A DNA stretch of 64,000 nt from Paraburkholderia fynbosensis (GCF_902859935.1 NZ_CADIKI010000015.1:62001-126000), one strand, 5' to 3'. Numbered from the stretch's first letter, positions 24,767 through 34,338 are shown. A program made the numbers and translations. The notes: generated by a model not told the origin, from the sequence alone.

Positions 24767-26170
24767 ATGAGAACCATCGACAACACCATGGGGGACCGCA
24801 GCAGCGCCGGTGTCTCAGGCCCCGTGACCCGGGGCTCGATCATCGCGCGTCTCGAGCGGTTGCCGAAGAACGCGATGCAGGTGCGCGCGCGCATTCTGAT
24901 CGGACTCGCGACGTTCTTCGACGGCTTCGACGTGATCGCGATCGCGGCCACGCTGCCGATCCTGATCGCGAAGTGGCAATTGACGCCGTGGGAGATCGGC
25001 TTTCTGATCGGCTCCGGTTCGGTCGGACAACTGATCGGCGCATTCGTGTTCCCGTGGTACGCGGAACGCAAGGGCCGCGTGAAGGCGATCGCGCTGAGCT
25101 CGGGGATCATCGGCATCACGAGTATTGCGTGCGGTTTTGCGCCGACGTTCGCGGCGTTCGTCGTGCTGCGGGTAATTCAGGGTTTGGGGCTCGGCGGCGA
25201 ATTGCCGGTGGCCGCGACTTATATCAACGAGATCAGCCGCGCGCATGGCCGTGGGCGTTTCGTGCTCCTCTATGAAATCGTTTTTCCGGTCGGCCTGCTC
25301 GCCTCGAATGCACTGGGTGCGTGGATCGTGCCGCGCTTCGGTTGGCAAGCGATGTATTTCATCGGCGGCATGCCGTTGATCCTGTTCTTCGTGCTGCGCA
25401 AGCTGGTGCCGGAATCGCCGCGCTGGCTCGCCGAGCGCGATCGGATGGCCGATGCGGACGCCGCCGTGCATGCGTTCGAACGCGCGAGCAAAGGGCCGTT
25501 GCCGCCGGTGGTCCATGCGGCTGAGTTCGACGCGATGGCGAATCGTCATCCGAAGCGCCGCATGGCGGACCTGTTCGGCCCGGCTTATCTGAAGCGCACG
25601 CTGGCTGTGGCGATGCTGTGGATCACTTGCGGCTTCATCCAGTACGGTCTGTCGACCTGGCTGCCGACGATCTATCGCACGATTTATCACGCGCCGCTGC
25701 AACTTGCGCTGAATCTGGCGGTGGCGGCCTCGGTGCTCGGCGTGCTGGGATCACTGACCTGCGCGTTGCTGGTCGACAAGGTGGGACGCAAGCCGATCAT
25801 CAACGTGTCGTTCATCGCGTGCGCGCTTTCTCTGGTGCTGGCAGGCGTGTTCCACGGCTCGTCGGTGTATGTGGTGGCGACGTTCTGCGCGTTGGCGCTG
25901 GGCTTCCTCGCGTGCGGTTTCATTACCGCTTACGTGTACACGCCGGAGCTGTATCCGACCAGCATCCGCGCGATGGGCTGCGGTGTCGGCGGCGCGTGGC
26001 TCAAGGTCGCGGCGATTTTCGCCCCGGCGATCGTGTCGAAGACGATGATCGGCGGCAACCTTCAGGTGGCGTTTTATATTCTCGCGGCAGTGCCGTTTCT
26101 GGCGGCGATGGCAGTGCATTTTCTTGGCATCGAGACCAAAGGGAAGGTGCTGGAGCAACTGGAGGCTTGA
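24767..26170 (+). CDS. MFS transporter, probable substrate importer
   Basis: 467 aa from ATG 24767 (MRTIDN); a TTG at 24734 would give the same 8-nt overlap (TTGCCTAA) seen at other junctions of this operon. Twelve helices. The first loop region has AERKGRVKA and the seventh/eighth loop has DKVGRKPIINV, the MFS signature repeats; ARILIGLATFFDGFDVIAIAATLP resembles the aromatic-acid:H+ and metabolite:H+ symporter groups. As the last gene of the operon it probably imports the pathway substrate. Confidence 0.92.
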   Translation: MRTIDNTMGDRSSAGVSGPVTRGSIIARLERLPKNAMQVRARILIGLATFFDGFDVIAIAATLPILIAKWQLTPWEIGFLIGSGSVGQLIGAFVFPWYAERKGRVKAIALSSGIIGITSIACGFAPTFAAFVVLRVIQGLGLGGELPVAATYINEISRAHGRGRFVLLYEIVFPVGLLASNALGAWIVPRFGWQAMYFIGGMPLILFFVLRKLVPESPRWLAERDRMADADAAVHAFERASKGPLPPVVHAAEFDAMANRHPKRRMADLFGPAYLKRTLAVAMLWITCGFIQYGLSTWLPTIYRTIYHAPLQLALNLAVAASVLGVLGSLTCALLVDKVGRKPIINVSFIACALSLVLAGVFHGSSVYVVATFCALALGFLACGFITAYVYTPELYPTSIRAMGCGVGGAWLKVAAIFAPAIVSKTMIGGNLQVAFYILAAVPFLAAMAVHFLGIETKGKVLEQLEA

Positions 26171-26236
26171 GAGGGTGACGGGTTGCGTCGGCGGTTGAGG
26201 GGCGGCGAGGTCGTGTCGCGATTGTTGGGAGACGAG

Positions 26237-26268
26237 AGGCACATCGAGTGATGTGCCTTTTGTTTTTT
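26237..26268 (+). terminator. Intrinsic terminator closing the catabolic operon
   Basis: Perfect 9-bp stem AGGCACATC/GATGTGCCT with loop GAGT, then TTTGTTTTTT. It lies 66 bases after the MFS stop and marks the 3' end of the operon. Confidence 0.9.
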
Positions 26269-26442
26269 GTGGCGTGCGAAACGTGAACTCCGTAGGAAAT
26301 CTGTTACGTAAATAAGGACTGGTCTCGATGGTGAATTTCGATCTATCTTCAGGTGAAGTTCGGACACCCCCTTTTTGGGCGGACGATCACACGCCTTATC
26401 AATCGACGACCAGATGGGTGCCGTCCATCCGCTCGCCACTCC

Positions 26443-26904
26443 TCACAATGCTTTGCGATAGACCACAAACCCCGACTTATCCGCGACCGCGTCATAAAGC
26501 TTCATTGCCGTCTGATTCGTCTCGTGCGTTTGCCAGTAGACGCGCTGCGCCGCATCCGCTTTGGCCCGCGCATAGACTGCTTCGATCAGCGCCCGCCCCA
26601 CGCCCTTGCCGCGCTCCGATTCGAGCGTATAGAGATCTTGCAGATAGCAGACCGGCCCCGCCATCGTCGTGTGACGGTGATACAGGAAATGCACGATGCC
26701 GACCAACTGATCGTTGCGTTCGGCGACCAGCGCATGCATCGGCTCATAGCCGTCGAAGAAACGTCCCCACGTGATGTGCGTGATTTCGCGCGGCAAGGCC
26801 GTTTCGCCGGAGCGGCCGTAGAACGCGTTATAGGCGTCCCATAGCGGCAGCCATGCGTCGAAATCTTCTCGGGTGACAGGGCGGATCTGAATCGAGTGGG
26901 ACAT
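26443..26904 (-). CDS. GNAT-family N-acetyltransferase
   Basis: 153 aa from ATG 26904 (MSHSIQIRPVT). Acetyl-CoA-binding motif A is visible as LYTLESERGKGVGRALIEAVYARA (about residues 85-108), with VYWQTHETNQTAMKLYDAVADKSGF forming motif B. Substrate unknown. It follows the amine-oxidase-like gene on the same strand after about 150 bases. The frame continues to 27078 but that part overlaps the neighbour's end and looks non-coding. Confidence 0.88.
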   Translation of the reverse strand: MSHSIQIRPVTREDFDAWLPLWDAYNAFYGRSGETALPREITHITWGRFFDGYEPMHALVAERNDQLVGIVHFLYHRHTTMAGPVCYLQDLYTLESERGKGVGRALIEAVYARAKADAAQRVYWQTHETNQTAMKLYDAVADKSGFVVYRKAL

Positions 26905-27053
26905 CAGTGCGTTTCCTTGTTGAGTGATGGCAGCAAATGCTTGAGTCACCACGGTGTGAGCGCGGCTCGCGTCATCGCGGTTTCGTCGGTTTCGTCGTGC
27001 TGCGGAATAAACAGGGGCGTGAGCGCTGGACATCGCGATGGCAATCGAATCGT

Positions 27054-28157
27054 TCAAACCATCTCGGCTCTGAGCCAACGGGCGAGCGTTGTGTCGTCGG
27101 CGGTCGTCAGCGCTTGTGCGACGCGCCGGCCCACCGCCGCGCCGAATTTATAACCGTGCCCCGAGCACGCCGACACCACCAAGGTATTGCCGATGCGCTT
27201 CGAAAAGAAGCGCCTGTCAGCCGTGAATGTGTACGCGCAGGTCTTTACTTCGGTCACCGTATATTCGTCAATGCGCCTGAACGGCGGCGCAAACAGCCGG
27301 CGTATCTGCTCGCCTTCGTCGGGGCACGCGGCGCGATCGGCGTCGGGGTCCGGCGCGCGAGCCTTATGGACGCCAGCGCCAAACTTCAGGCCGATGCCGT
27401 CGAGCGGCGGCAGCACATAGCCGTCGTTCTGGCCGCCAATGTCGACGATCGCAGGCGCGTTCGACCACGCCTCTTCGAGATCCGCAGGCGGTTCCAGGTA
27501 GGCGACGGCGTTGCGGTACGTCGTCAGGTTGTCGGCAAGCGCGGGAAACAGCTGCAGGGTCCACGCGCCGGTGGCGACTACCAGCCGGTCGGCGCGCACG
27601 ATCATGTCGTCGCCGAGCCGCACCGACGCCGTGTGCGGATCGACCGCAAGCGCCTTGGTATGCATGCGAATGTCCGCGCCGCGCATTTTGAGCCACGCCT
27701 TCAGGTCGCGCGCGATGCGTTCGCTAAAGAGCGCGCCGCCGTCACGATCGAGGTACGCGTAGCGAAACGTATCGGGGTCGAGAAACGGATAACGCGCGGC
27801 CGCGTCGTGCGCATCGAGCCGTTCGTATTCGAAGCCCATGCGGTCGAGGCCCGCGCGGAACTGTTCGGCGCCGTCGTCGGGGAATTGCGAAATGCCGAGC
27901 ACGCCGCAGTTGGCATAGTGCGACACGCCAAGGTCGTTCCACAGCAGGTCCCAACTATCCAAGGCCTCGGCGATGGTGCGCGCATAGCCGTCGGCATCGC
28001 CATATGCGCGGCGGATCATGCGATGACGGTCGCCCGACGCGCCGAGCGGATTCGGAATCGAGCCCTGCTCGATCAGGGTGATGTCGTGCCCGAGTTTGGT
28101 GAGCGACCACGCCGTACTCAAGCCCGCGATACCCGCGCCTACGATTGTCACGCGCAT
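27054..28157 (-). CDS. FAD-dependent amine oxidase (sarcosine oxidase/SolA type, DAO family)
   Basis: 367 aa. The dinucleotide-binding GAGIAGLSTAWSL opens the protein (residues 7-19). LVVATGAWT and the C-terminal GHGYKFGAAVGR complete the FAD site. VKTCAYTFTADRRF carries a Cys at the position where monomeric sarcosine oxidase and N-methyltryptophan oxidase bind FAD covalently. It would oxidise an N-methyl or secondary amino acid to an imine, giving hydrogen peroxide; the substrate is not evident. Confidence 0.85.
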   Translation of the reverse strand: MRVTIVGAGIAGLSTAWSLTKLGHDITLIEQGSIPNPLGASGDRHRMIRRAYGDADGYARTIAEALDSWDLLWNDLGVSHYANCGVLGISQFPDDGAEQFRAGLDRMGFEYERLDAHDAAARYPFLDPDTFRYAYLDRDGGALFSERIARDLKAWLKMRGADIRMHTKALAVDPHTASVRLGDDMIVRADRLVVATGAWTLQLFPALADNLTTYRNAVAYLEPPADLEEAWSNAPAIVDIGGQNDGYVLPPLDGIGLKFGAGVHKARAPDPDADRAACPDEGEQIRRLFAPPFRRIDEYTVTEVKTCAYTFTADRRFFSKRIGNTLVVSACSGHGYKFGAAVGRRVAQALTTADDTTLARWLRAEMV

Positions 28158-28313
28158 TCAGATCCCCCGAGTCATGGTTCAGGCTCAGAGTCTAGCAGCG
28201 GGAAAATATCTTCGGTACGCGTTCGCGGGAATCGGCGCGCAAGGCGAGGAGCCGATGCGAAACGTCGTCACAAGCGTCGTGATGAAAGGCGGTGGTCTCC
28301 GCGCGCCACCGCA

Positions 28314-28517
28314 TCAATGTCTTTGATTCGAGCTACTGCGAAGCTGATTGCGGACCTTCTTCGCGGCGAATAGCGGCACGTAATCGAATACGCGCGCATC
28401 GAGCCGGTAATCGGCCAGCGTGTCTGCATACATACGGGAAACTGTTTCGGTCGGCGTGTCGGTTTCTTCAGCGATGCTTCTCACCACTTCGTTGACATCA
28501 GGCTCGGGCTGCGACAT
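28314..28517 (-). CDS. DUF3562-type small protein
   Basis: 67 aa, helical: VVRSIAEETDTPTETVSRMYADTLADY followed by ARVFDYVPLFAAKKVRNQL. The pattern of IAxET near the start and VPLxxAxxVR near the end is that of the DUF3562 small proteins common in Burkholderia. Function unknown. An AAATTTCTCCGG context upstream (GGAGAAA on the minus strand) gives a good ribosome site. Confidence 0.75.
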   Translation of the reverse strand: MSQPEPDVNEVVRSIAEETDTPTETVSRMYADTLADYRLDARVFDYVPLFAAKKVRNQLRSSSNQRH

Positions 28518-28712
28518 AAATTTCTCCGGATAAGGCCGGTTGGTTGGACGGACGGAACGCGGACAGCAGGAAATTCATTACAGGACGCGATCCGCGTGCA
28601 TGCCAATTGAATCGGTCTATCGTGCGATCCGATTCACAGAGATTTTTGTCTTGCACTGTGGCAAGTGTCCGCGCAGCGGGGCGATGCGCGAAATCAATGG
28701 CTATGCCGATGC

Positions 28713-29606
28713 TTACGCGTCGCCGAATAACCGCTCGGACAGAAAATCCACAAACGCCCGCAGCTTCGGCGAGAGCTGGCGGTTCGACGGCCACACCACC
28801 GAGAACTGTCCCGCGTGTGCGAGATGCTCGGCGAGCACGCTGCGCAGCGTGCCTGCGTGGATCGCCTCGCGGGCCAGGAAGTCGGGCATGTACGCGATAC
28901 CGAGGCCGAGTTCCGCCGCGCCGCGCAGTGCTTCCATGTTGTTGCAGGTCAGCGCGCTCGGAAAGTGCGCGGCGGCATCGTCCGGCAAGCCGCGCAACGA
29001 CCAGGCTTGCAGCTTGCCCGAGGTCGGAAAGCGAAAGCGCAGACACGCGTGCTGGGCGAGATCGGCGCGCACGAGCGGCACGCCGCGCCGCTGCAGATAG
29101 GCCGGCGAAGCGCATAGCACGAAGCGGAACGGGCCGAGCCGCCGCGCCATCAGTTGCGAGTCGGGCAGCTCGCCGCTGCGGATCGCGGCGTCGAAGCCGC
29201 CTTCGATCACGTCGACGAGACGGTCGTTGAAATCCAGTTCGAGGTCGATCTCCGGGTAGCGCCCCGCGAATTCCGGCAGGATCGGCAGCAAGAAGCGATA
29301 GCCGATGGTCGGCAAGCTCACCCGCAAGCGCCCGCGCGGCGTGGCGTTGGCTTGCAGCATCATCGATTCGGCTTCGCTCAGTGCGTCGAGAATCTGCCGG
29401 CAGCGCTCGTAGAAACGTTCGCCGTCCTCGGTCAGGCTGACGCGCCGCGTGCTTCGCTGCAGTAGACGTACGCCGAGATGCTGTTCGAGGCGCGCGACGC
29501 TTTTGCCGACCGCCGACGCCGACAGGCCGAGCCGCTGCGATGCGCCGACGAAGCTGGACGCCTCCGCCGTGTGCACGAATGCGACGATGCCGCTCAGGTT
29601 TTCCAT
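28713..29606 (-). CDS. LysR-family transcriptional regulator
   Basis: 297 aa. HTH at residues 1-60 (VAFVHTAEASSFVGASQRLGLSASAVGKSVARLEQHLGVRLLQR) and a substrate-binding domain from about 90. It resembles the AaeR/CrgA-type branch often controlling nearby efflux or dehydrogenase genes, but no obvious divergent target is adjacent: upstream lies only the broken lipoprotein gene. Confidence 0.9.
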   Translation of the reverse strand: MENLSGIVAFVHTAEASSFVGASQRLGLSASAVGKSVARLEQHLGVRLLQRSTRRVSLTEDGERFYERCRQILDALSEAESMMLQANATPRGRLRVSLPTIGYRFLLPILPEFAGRYPEIDLELDFNDRLVDVIEGGFDAAIRSGELPDSQLMARRLGPFRFVLCASPAYLQRRGVPLVRADLAQHACLRFRFPTSGKLQAWSLRGLPDDAAAHFPSALTCNNMEALRGAAELGLGIAYMPDFLAREAIHAGTLRSVLAEHLAHAGQFSVVWPSNRQLSPKLRAFVDFLSERLFGDA

Positions 29607-29857
29607 GCGCTTGATTCAGGAGCCGAAGTCCGGAGTGCGGTCAATGTAGCATTATTGGCCGACTTTATTCCGTTATCCGCGCTTGGTTGGGCTGGGTTGG
29701 GAGGCGTGAGCCCACCGGGCGGCGGGTGCCTGGAGTTCGGTGAAGTGTGGCGGAGATAACTCGCCAAAGGGCCGTCCGCGCAAAGCGCTAGCTCCGTCGA
29801 ATCCCTTCGCTGCGCATCGATCCGGCGGGCTCGAACGTAAAAGGTATATGCACCGCT

Positions 29858-30248
29858 ATGTCCGAGGCTTTCGCCATGCGCCGCGCCGTCTGTGCCACCG
29901 CCATCGTCATTGGTGCAGCCGCCGCTGCGTCCGTGCTGCTGCTGACGCTCGCGGGCTGTTCCAACGACATGGCGTGCCGACGACAAGATCGACGATTCGT
30001 ACTATGCGCGCAAGAAAAGCTTTGACGGGCCGGAAAAGCATTACCGGTTTCTCGACACGCCCGTGCCCGGCAAAGATGGCGGGGAGTGGCGCGCGCGACT
30101 GTTCTGGCCGCTTATCCGGGTAAAAAACCTCTGCCGGATCTTTGCACGCGAGCCCGACATCAACGACGGCACCTATCGCGCGCTGCTCGGCCGGCTGGAT
30201 GCAATGGGCTACGATACGACGCGCTTCAGGCGCGTGCCGCAGCGCTGA
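29858..30248 (+). pseudogene. Frameshifted lipocalin-like lipoprotein gene
   Basis: ATG 29858 opens a good lipoprotein signal (MRRAVCATAIVIG..., lipobox LTLAGC). After SNDMA the frame is lost; an extra base around 29975 (ATGGCG-T-GCCGAC) shifts it, and translation stops near 30027. Removing that base restores a frame to 30248 whose end, FAREPDINDGTYRALLGRLDAMGYDTTRFRRVPQ, looks like the C-terminus of Blc-type outer-membrane lipocalins. The restored protein, about 130 aa, is still shorter than a lipocalin (about 170-190), so an internal deletion is also likely. A sequencing error is the alternative for the shift. Confidence 0.55.
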
Positions 30249-30425
30249 CGCACCACCCCCCGGCCAAACAATCTGAAATACGCAGTTAAGCGTCTGGAGG
30301 AATAAAACGGCACACTGAGGCGTTAGCTTGATACCGGCTGGCGCGTTTGAACGTGTGACGTGCGACCGCACCGGATCTTCAGACAGCTTTAGCAGCAACG
30401 TACCGTACTCGCGGACAAAACCACC

Positions 30426-31025
30426 ATGAACACTCACGCCGATTCCCTGACCGATTCGACCGCCGCCCCGCTGCCGACGCGCTACACCCGCACGGCGATC
30501 ACGCTGCACTGGCTGATCGCGCTGCTGATGATCGGCAACGTCATGCTCGGCCTGAGCGCCGATTCATTGCCCGACGACTGGGTGCGTCCGGTGATCGATA
30601 CGCACAAGTCGATCGGCATCACGGTGCTCGGTCTCGCGCTGCTGCGCATCCTATGGCGCGTGTCGCACAAGCCGCCGCCGTTGCCGCGCGAGTTTCCGTC
30701 ATGGGAGAAGGTCGCCGCGCACCTCGCGCATTTCCTGCTGTATCTGCTGATGATTGCACTGCCGCTGTCCGGCTGGCTGCACGACTCCGCATGGAAAGAC
30801 GCGGCGACGCATCCGATGCATCTGTTCAACGTGATTCCATGGCCGCGCATCGGCTATGTGATGAACCTCGATCCGGCGCTCAAGGAGACCCTGCACGACC
30901 GCTTTGGCACGCTGCATACGTGGCTCGGCTATGCGCTCTACGCATTGCTGGCGATGCATATCGGCGGCGCGCTCAAGCATCAGTGGATCGATCGCAAGTC
31001 GGTACTCCGGCGCATGGCGCCGTGA
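30426..31025 (+). CDS. Cytochrome b561 (diheme, inner membrane)
   Basis: 199 aa, four transmembrane helices. Haem-ligand histidines fit the family: ITLHWLIALL in helix 1, DTHKSIGI and AAHLAHFLLYLLM in the middle, and TLHTWLGYALYALLAMHIGGALKHQ in helix 4. It moves electrons between the quinone pool and periplasmic acceptors or superoxide. The disordered N-terminus is short. Single gene. Confidence 0.9.
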   Translation: MNTHADSLTDSTAAPLPTRYTRTAITLHWLIALLMIGNVMLGLSADSLPDDWVRPVIDTHKSIGITVLGLALLRILWRVSHKPPPLPREFPSWEKVAAHLAHFLLYLLMIALPLSGWLHDSAWKDAATHPMHLFNVIPWPRIGYVMNLDPALKETLHDRFGTLHTWLGYALYALLAMHIGGALKHQWIDRKSVLRRMAP

Positions 31026-31094
31026 GGCTTCCAGGCGCTGTCTTCCTTTCCCGATAACCGCGGCATCGACGCACCCAAACCCCCGGCAGTCATT

Positions 31095-32546
31095 TTGAAA
31101 AACACTCTGGAACAGGCACTTGCACTCGCCTCGCCGCGCATCTTGCCGCGTCGCGCGACCTTGTCGAGCACGCTGATTCACTTCAGCGTCGTCGCCGTGT
31201 GGCTGCTGCTGTTCGCGCGCGCGTTCTTTCTGAAAGGGGCGTTGGCGTGGTCGACCGGGATTGCGTACGTCGTGTATGACACACTGCTGCTCGCGTTCGT
31301 CACGTGGAAGTCGCTGCCGCTGATGCGGCGCCCGGCGCCGCTCGAAGCCGACTACGAGCAGCGCCGTTTGCCGAGCATGGGCGTGATCGTCGCATCGCAC
31401 AACGAAGCGGCGGTGTTGCCGGTGACGCTCGCCGCGCTGCTGCGCCAGACGCACGGCCCGGCGCAGATCGTGATTGCCGACGACGGCTCCACCGACGCCA
31501 CCCGCGCGCTGCTCACCGAACGCTTCGGCCTCACGGCCGCCGCCGACGGCGTGCTGAGCGCGGCGAGTGCGCTGCACCCGAACCTGTTCTGGCTGCGCGT
31601 GCCGCACGGCGGCAAGGCGCGCGCGCTGAACGCCGCGATCACCGTGATGACCACGGACACCGTGATGACCGTCGACGCCGACACGCTGCTCGACGACGAC
31701 GCCACCTACGCGATGCGCGCCGCGTTCGCGAGCGAGCCGAAGCTGGTCGCGGCGGCCGGCATTCTGGTGCCGGTCTGCGGCAAGTCGCTCTCGGGCCGCG
31801 TGTTCCAGTGGTTCCAGACCTACGAGTACATGCGCAACTTCATCGCCCGTTTTGCGTGGATGCGCGCGGACAGTCTGCTGCTGATCTCCGGCGCGTTCGC
31901 GTCGTTCAGGCGCGACGCGCTGCTCGACGTGGGCGGCTTCGACCCGCAATGTCTGGTCGAAGACTACGAGCTGATTCACCGGCTGCGCCGCTATTCGGTC
32001 GATCGCGGCCTCGGCTGGGACGTGCGGGTGGTCGGCGACGCGCATGCGCACACCGACGCGCCGGACAACCTCGGCAGTTTTCTGCGGCAACGCCGGCGCT
32101 GGTTCGCGGGCTTCCTGCAAACGCAATACTGGAACCGCGACATGACCGGCAATCGGCGCTACGGCACGCTCGGCATGCTGATGCTGCCGGTCAAGGCCCT
32201 CGACACGATGCAGCCGATTTACGGCCTGACCGCGTTCGCGCTGCTGCTCGGGTTTCTGGTCGGCGGGCATGGCACGATTGTCGTGTCGATCTTCAGTGTG
32301 ATCGGCCTGAAGACCGCGATCGATCTTGCGTTCTATTTGTGGAGCATTCATCTGTATCGGCGCTGGACCGGCGAGCGCACCGGCAACAGCCTGTGGATGG
32401 CGATGCTCGCGGCGATTGCCGAGCCGTTCACGTTTCAACTCGTGCGGCACGCCGGGGCGGCGCTCGGCTGGCTGCACTTTCTGCGCGGCGGACGCTCGTG
32501 GGGCGTGCAACGCCGCTCCGGCCTGGTGGCGCGCGACGAGAGCTGA
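31095..32546 (+). CDS. Membrane-bound glycosyltransferase family 2
   Basis: 483 aa with TTG at 31095 as the best start (KNTLEQALAL). N-terminal helices at about 25-70, GT-A domain about 95-310 with VIVASHNEAAVLP, IADDGSTDATR, the DAD metal motif in TVDADTLLDD, the ED motif in LVEDYEL and the processivity-type QRRRW (FLRQRRRWFAG); helices follow at the C-terminus. Similar to PgaC/BcsA-like polysaccharide or lipid-linked sugar transferases. Followed by a Rieske oxygenase on the same strand. Confidence 0.88.
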   Translation: MKNTLEQALALASPRILPRRATLSSTLIHFSVVAVWLLLFARAFFLKGALAWSTGIAYVVYDTLLLAFVTWKSLPLMRRPAPLEADYEQRRLPSMGVIVASHNEAAVLPVTLAALLRQTHGPAQIVIADDGSTDATRALLTERFGLTAAADGVLSAASALHPNLFWLRVPHGGKARALNAAITVMTTDTVMTVDADTLLDDDATYAMRAAFASEPKLVAAAGILVPVCGKSLSGRVFQWFQTYEYMRNFIARFAWMRADSLLLISGAFASFRRDALLDVGGFDPQCLVEDYELIHRLRRYSVDRGLGWDVRVVGDAHAHTDAPDNLGSFLRQRRRWFAGFLQTQYWNRDMTGNRRYGTLGMLMLPVKALDTMQPIYGLTAFALLLGFLVGGHGTIVVSIFSVIGLKTAIDLAFYLWSIHLYRRWTGERTGNSLWMAMLAAIAEPFTFQLVRHAGAALGWLHFLRGGRSWGVQRRSGLVARDES

Positions 32547-32734
32547 CGGCGCGCCGCCTTTGCGGCACTTTCGGCGGCAGCGCGCGCTCAGGCGGGCGCG
32601 ACGCGGCGTCGCGAGGCACGGGGCGCCCTCCCCCGACCCGGACGGCGGTCGCATCTAGTAGACTGGCGTCGATGCCGGCCTCAAGATATGCAGGGCGGCG
32701 ACCTTCTATCCGCTGGTGCATGGAGGCTTCACGT

Positions 32735-33985
32735 ATGCATGCTGTTCCCCCGCTCGAACAAGACACCGTCGATGCAACCGTCGATGCGGCGCCTGCTCAA
32801 GCAGCGTCGCAGAATGCCGCGCATGCGGCCGCTGCGGCAGCAGCGCACGCGCATGCGCCGGACCACGCCGCCCACGACGCACCGGTGCGCGATCTGCGCC
32901 GCGTCGGCATTCACCCGGACTACTGGTATCCGCTCGCGTGGTCGCATGAAGTGAAGCGGGGCAAGACGCATGGCGTGACGTTCGCCGGCGATCCGATCGT
33001 GCTGGCGCGCGCGGAGTCCGGCAAGGTGTTTGCGCTGGAAGACCGCTGCGCGCATCGGCAAGTGCCGCTGCATCAAGGCGTGGTCGAGGGAGAGTCGATT
33101 CGTTGCGGCTACCACGGGTGGACCTACGACTGCTCGGGCAAGTGCACCGACGTGCCCTATCTCGGGCGCGACCGTTTGCCGAACGGCGTGCGTTCCTATC
33201 CGTGTCAGGAAGTCGAAGGGCTGATCTTCGTGTTTCCGGGCGATGCCGAACTGGCCGAACAGCGGCCGCTGCCCAAGCTCGGGTCGGTGGGCGACAAGAA
33301 GTACAAGACGCGCCGTTTCGGCCGTCCGGTGAACTGTCACTATTCGTTCATGCACGAAAATCTGATGGATATGAACCATCAGTTCCTGCATCGCAAGCAG
33401 ATGGGACAGATGCGCGCGCGTTCGCTGGGGCGGCGTAAAGGCGAAGGCTGGGTCGAAGTCGATTACACGTTTGCGCGCATGGCCGGCCAGCAGCCGATCG
33501 GCGAAGCGATCGTGTTCGGCCAGAGCCGCAAGACCGGCGGCGACAACGACAAGGACGTGATGACGATCCGCACCGAGTATCCGTATCAGACGCTGCAGAT
33601 CCGCACGTCCGAGCAGACGCTGGTGATGGACCTGTGGATCGTCTATGTGCCGCTCGATCGCGAACAGCGCACCAATCGCACGTTCGGTTTGCTGTCGATC
33701 CGTAAGCCCGGCATTCCCGGCGTGCTGAATCTCGCGTGGCCGCTGCTCGTGTGGTTCACCGAGCGCATCTTCAAGGAAGATCGCGAAATCGTCGAAGCCG
33801 AACAGCGCGCGCACGACTCGCAGGGCGCGGACTGGAATCACGAGGTGTTTCCGGTCATCAACGAACTGCGCGCGTTGTTGCGCGAGGGCGGCGCGGCCGA
33901 TCAGGTGGTGGGCGCCGGCACCGGCGACACGTCGGTGATCCGCTTTTGGGATTCGCGTCAGGGCAATCCGTTGGCGAAGTCCTGA
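32735..33985 (+). CDS. Rieske-type aromatic ring-hydroxylating oxygenase alpha subunit
   Basis: 416 aa; ATG 32735 has GGAGG nine bases upstream. Residues 1-50 are unusual, Ala/His-rich (seven His in 30 residues). The Rieske domain has Cys105/His107 and Cys124/His127; the mononuclear site is in ENLMDMNHQFLH, where the spacing between the two His is three residues, one fewer than in the oxygenase at 13448. Hydrophobic NLAWPLLVWF near residue 330 may contact the membrane. Substrate unknown; no reductase or ferredoxin is adjacent. Confidence 0.88.
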   Translation: MHAVPPLEQDTVDATVDAAPAQAASQNAAHAAAAAAAHAHAPDHAAHDAPVRDLRRVGIHPDYWYPLAWSHEVKRGKTHGVTFAGDPIVLARAESGKVFALEDRCAHRQVPLHQGVVEGESIRCGYHGWTYDCSGKCTDVPYLGRDRLPNGVRSYPCQEVEGLIFVFPGDAELAEQRPLPKLGSVGDKKYKTRRFGRPVNCHYSFMHENLMDMNHQFLHRKQMGQMRARSLGRRKGEGWVEVDYTFARMAGQQPIGEAIVFGQSRKTGGDNDKDVMTIRTEYPYQTLQIRTSEQTLVMDLWIVYVPLDREQRTNRTFGLLSIRKPGIPGVLNLAWPLLVWFTERIFKEDREIVEAEQRAHDSQGADWNHEVFPVINELRALLREGGAADQVVGAGTGDTSVIRFWDSRQGNPLAKS

Positions 33986-34338
33986 GATTCGGGCTGAGGT
34001 GCCGCGCACGTCGAGGCGCGGCGCATCGTATCGCATCGCGTCAGTCATATCGGCCTGAGCGCGCTAATGGCTTGAGCCTGCGGCGCTGGCCGGAATTGCC
34101 GCCGCAGTCGCACGACAATGCGGGCACGGCGCCGCATTCACAGGACAAACCCGGCAAAACGCGCCGGCGCGCTCTCGTTTCCCCCTCCCAGCGAATCAAT
34201 CCATCTCCATCCGGTAGGCAATGCGGCGCGCGAGAGCGGCGATAATGTCGTCCGATACGCGCGGGTTTGCGCCAATCGGCATGCGCCGCGCTCACATCCC
34301 TGTACCATTTCGCTTTTTCCAACTTTCAAGAATCTCTC
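33986..34338. other. Non-coding interval
   Basis: No gene is supported. GCGCGCTCTCG near 34167 has an inverted counterpart (CGAGAGC) near 34231, which may form a distant stem. It presumably holds the promoter of the small membrane protein and rubredoxin gene; no clear promoter could be assigned. Confidence 0.4.

Noticed and set aside
26270..26442. Possible insertion-sequence remnant after the operon terminator (GGTGTCCGAAC-like stretch)
   Set aside because: No inverted ends, target duplication or recognisable transposase residues could be confirmed.
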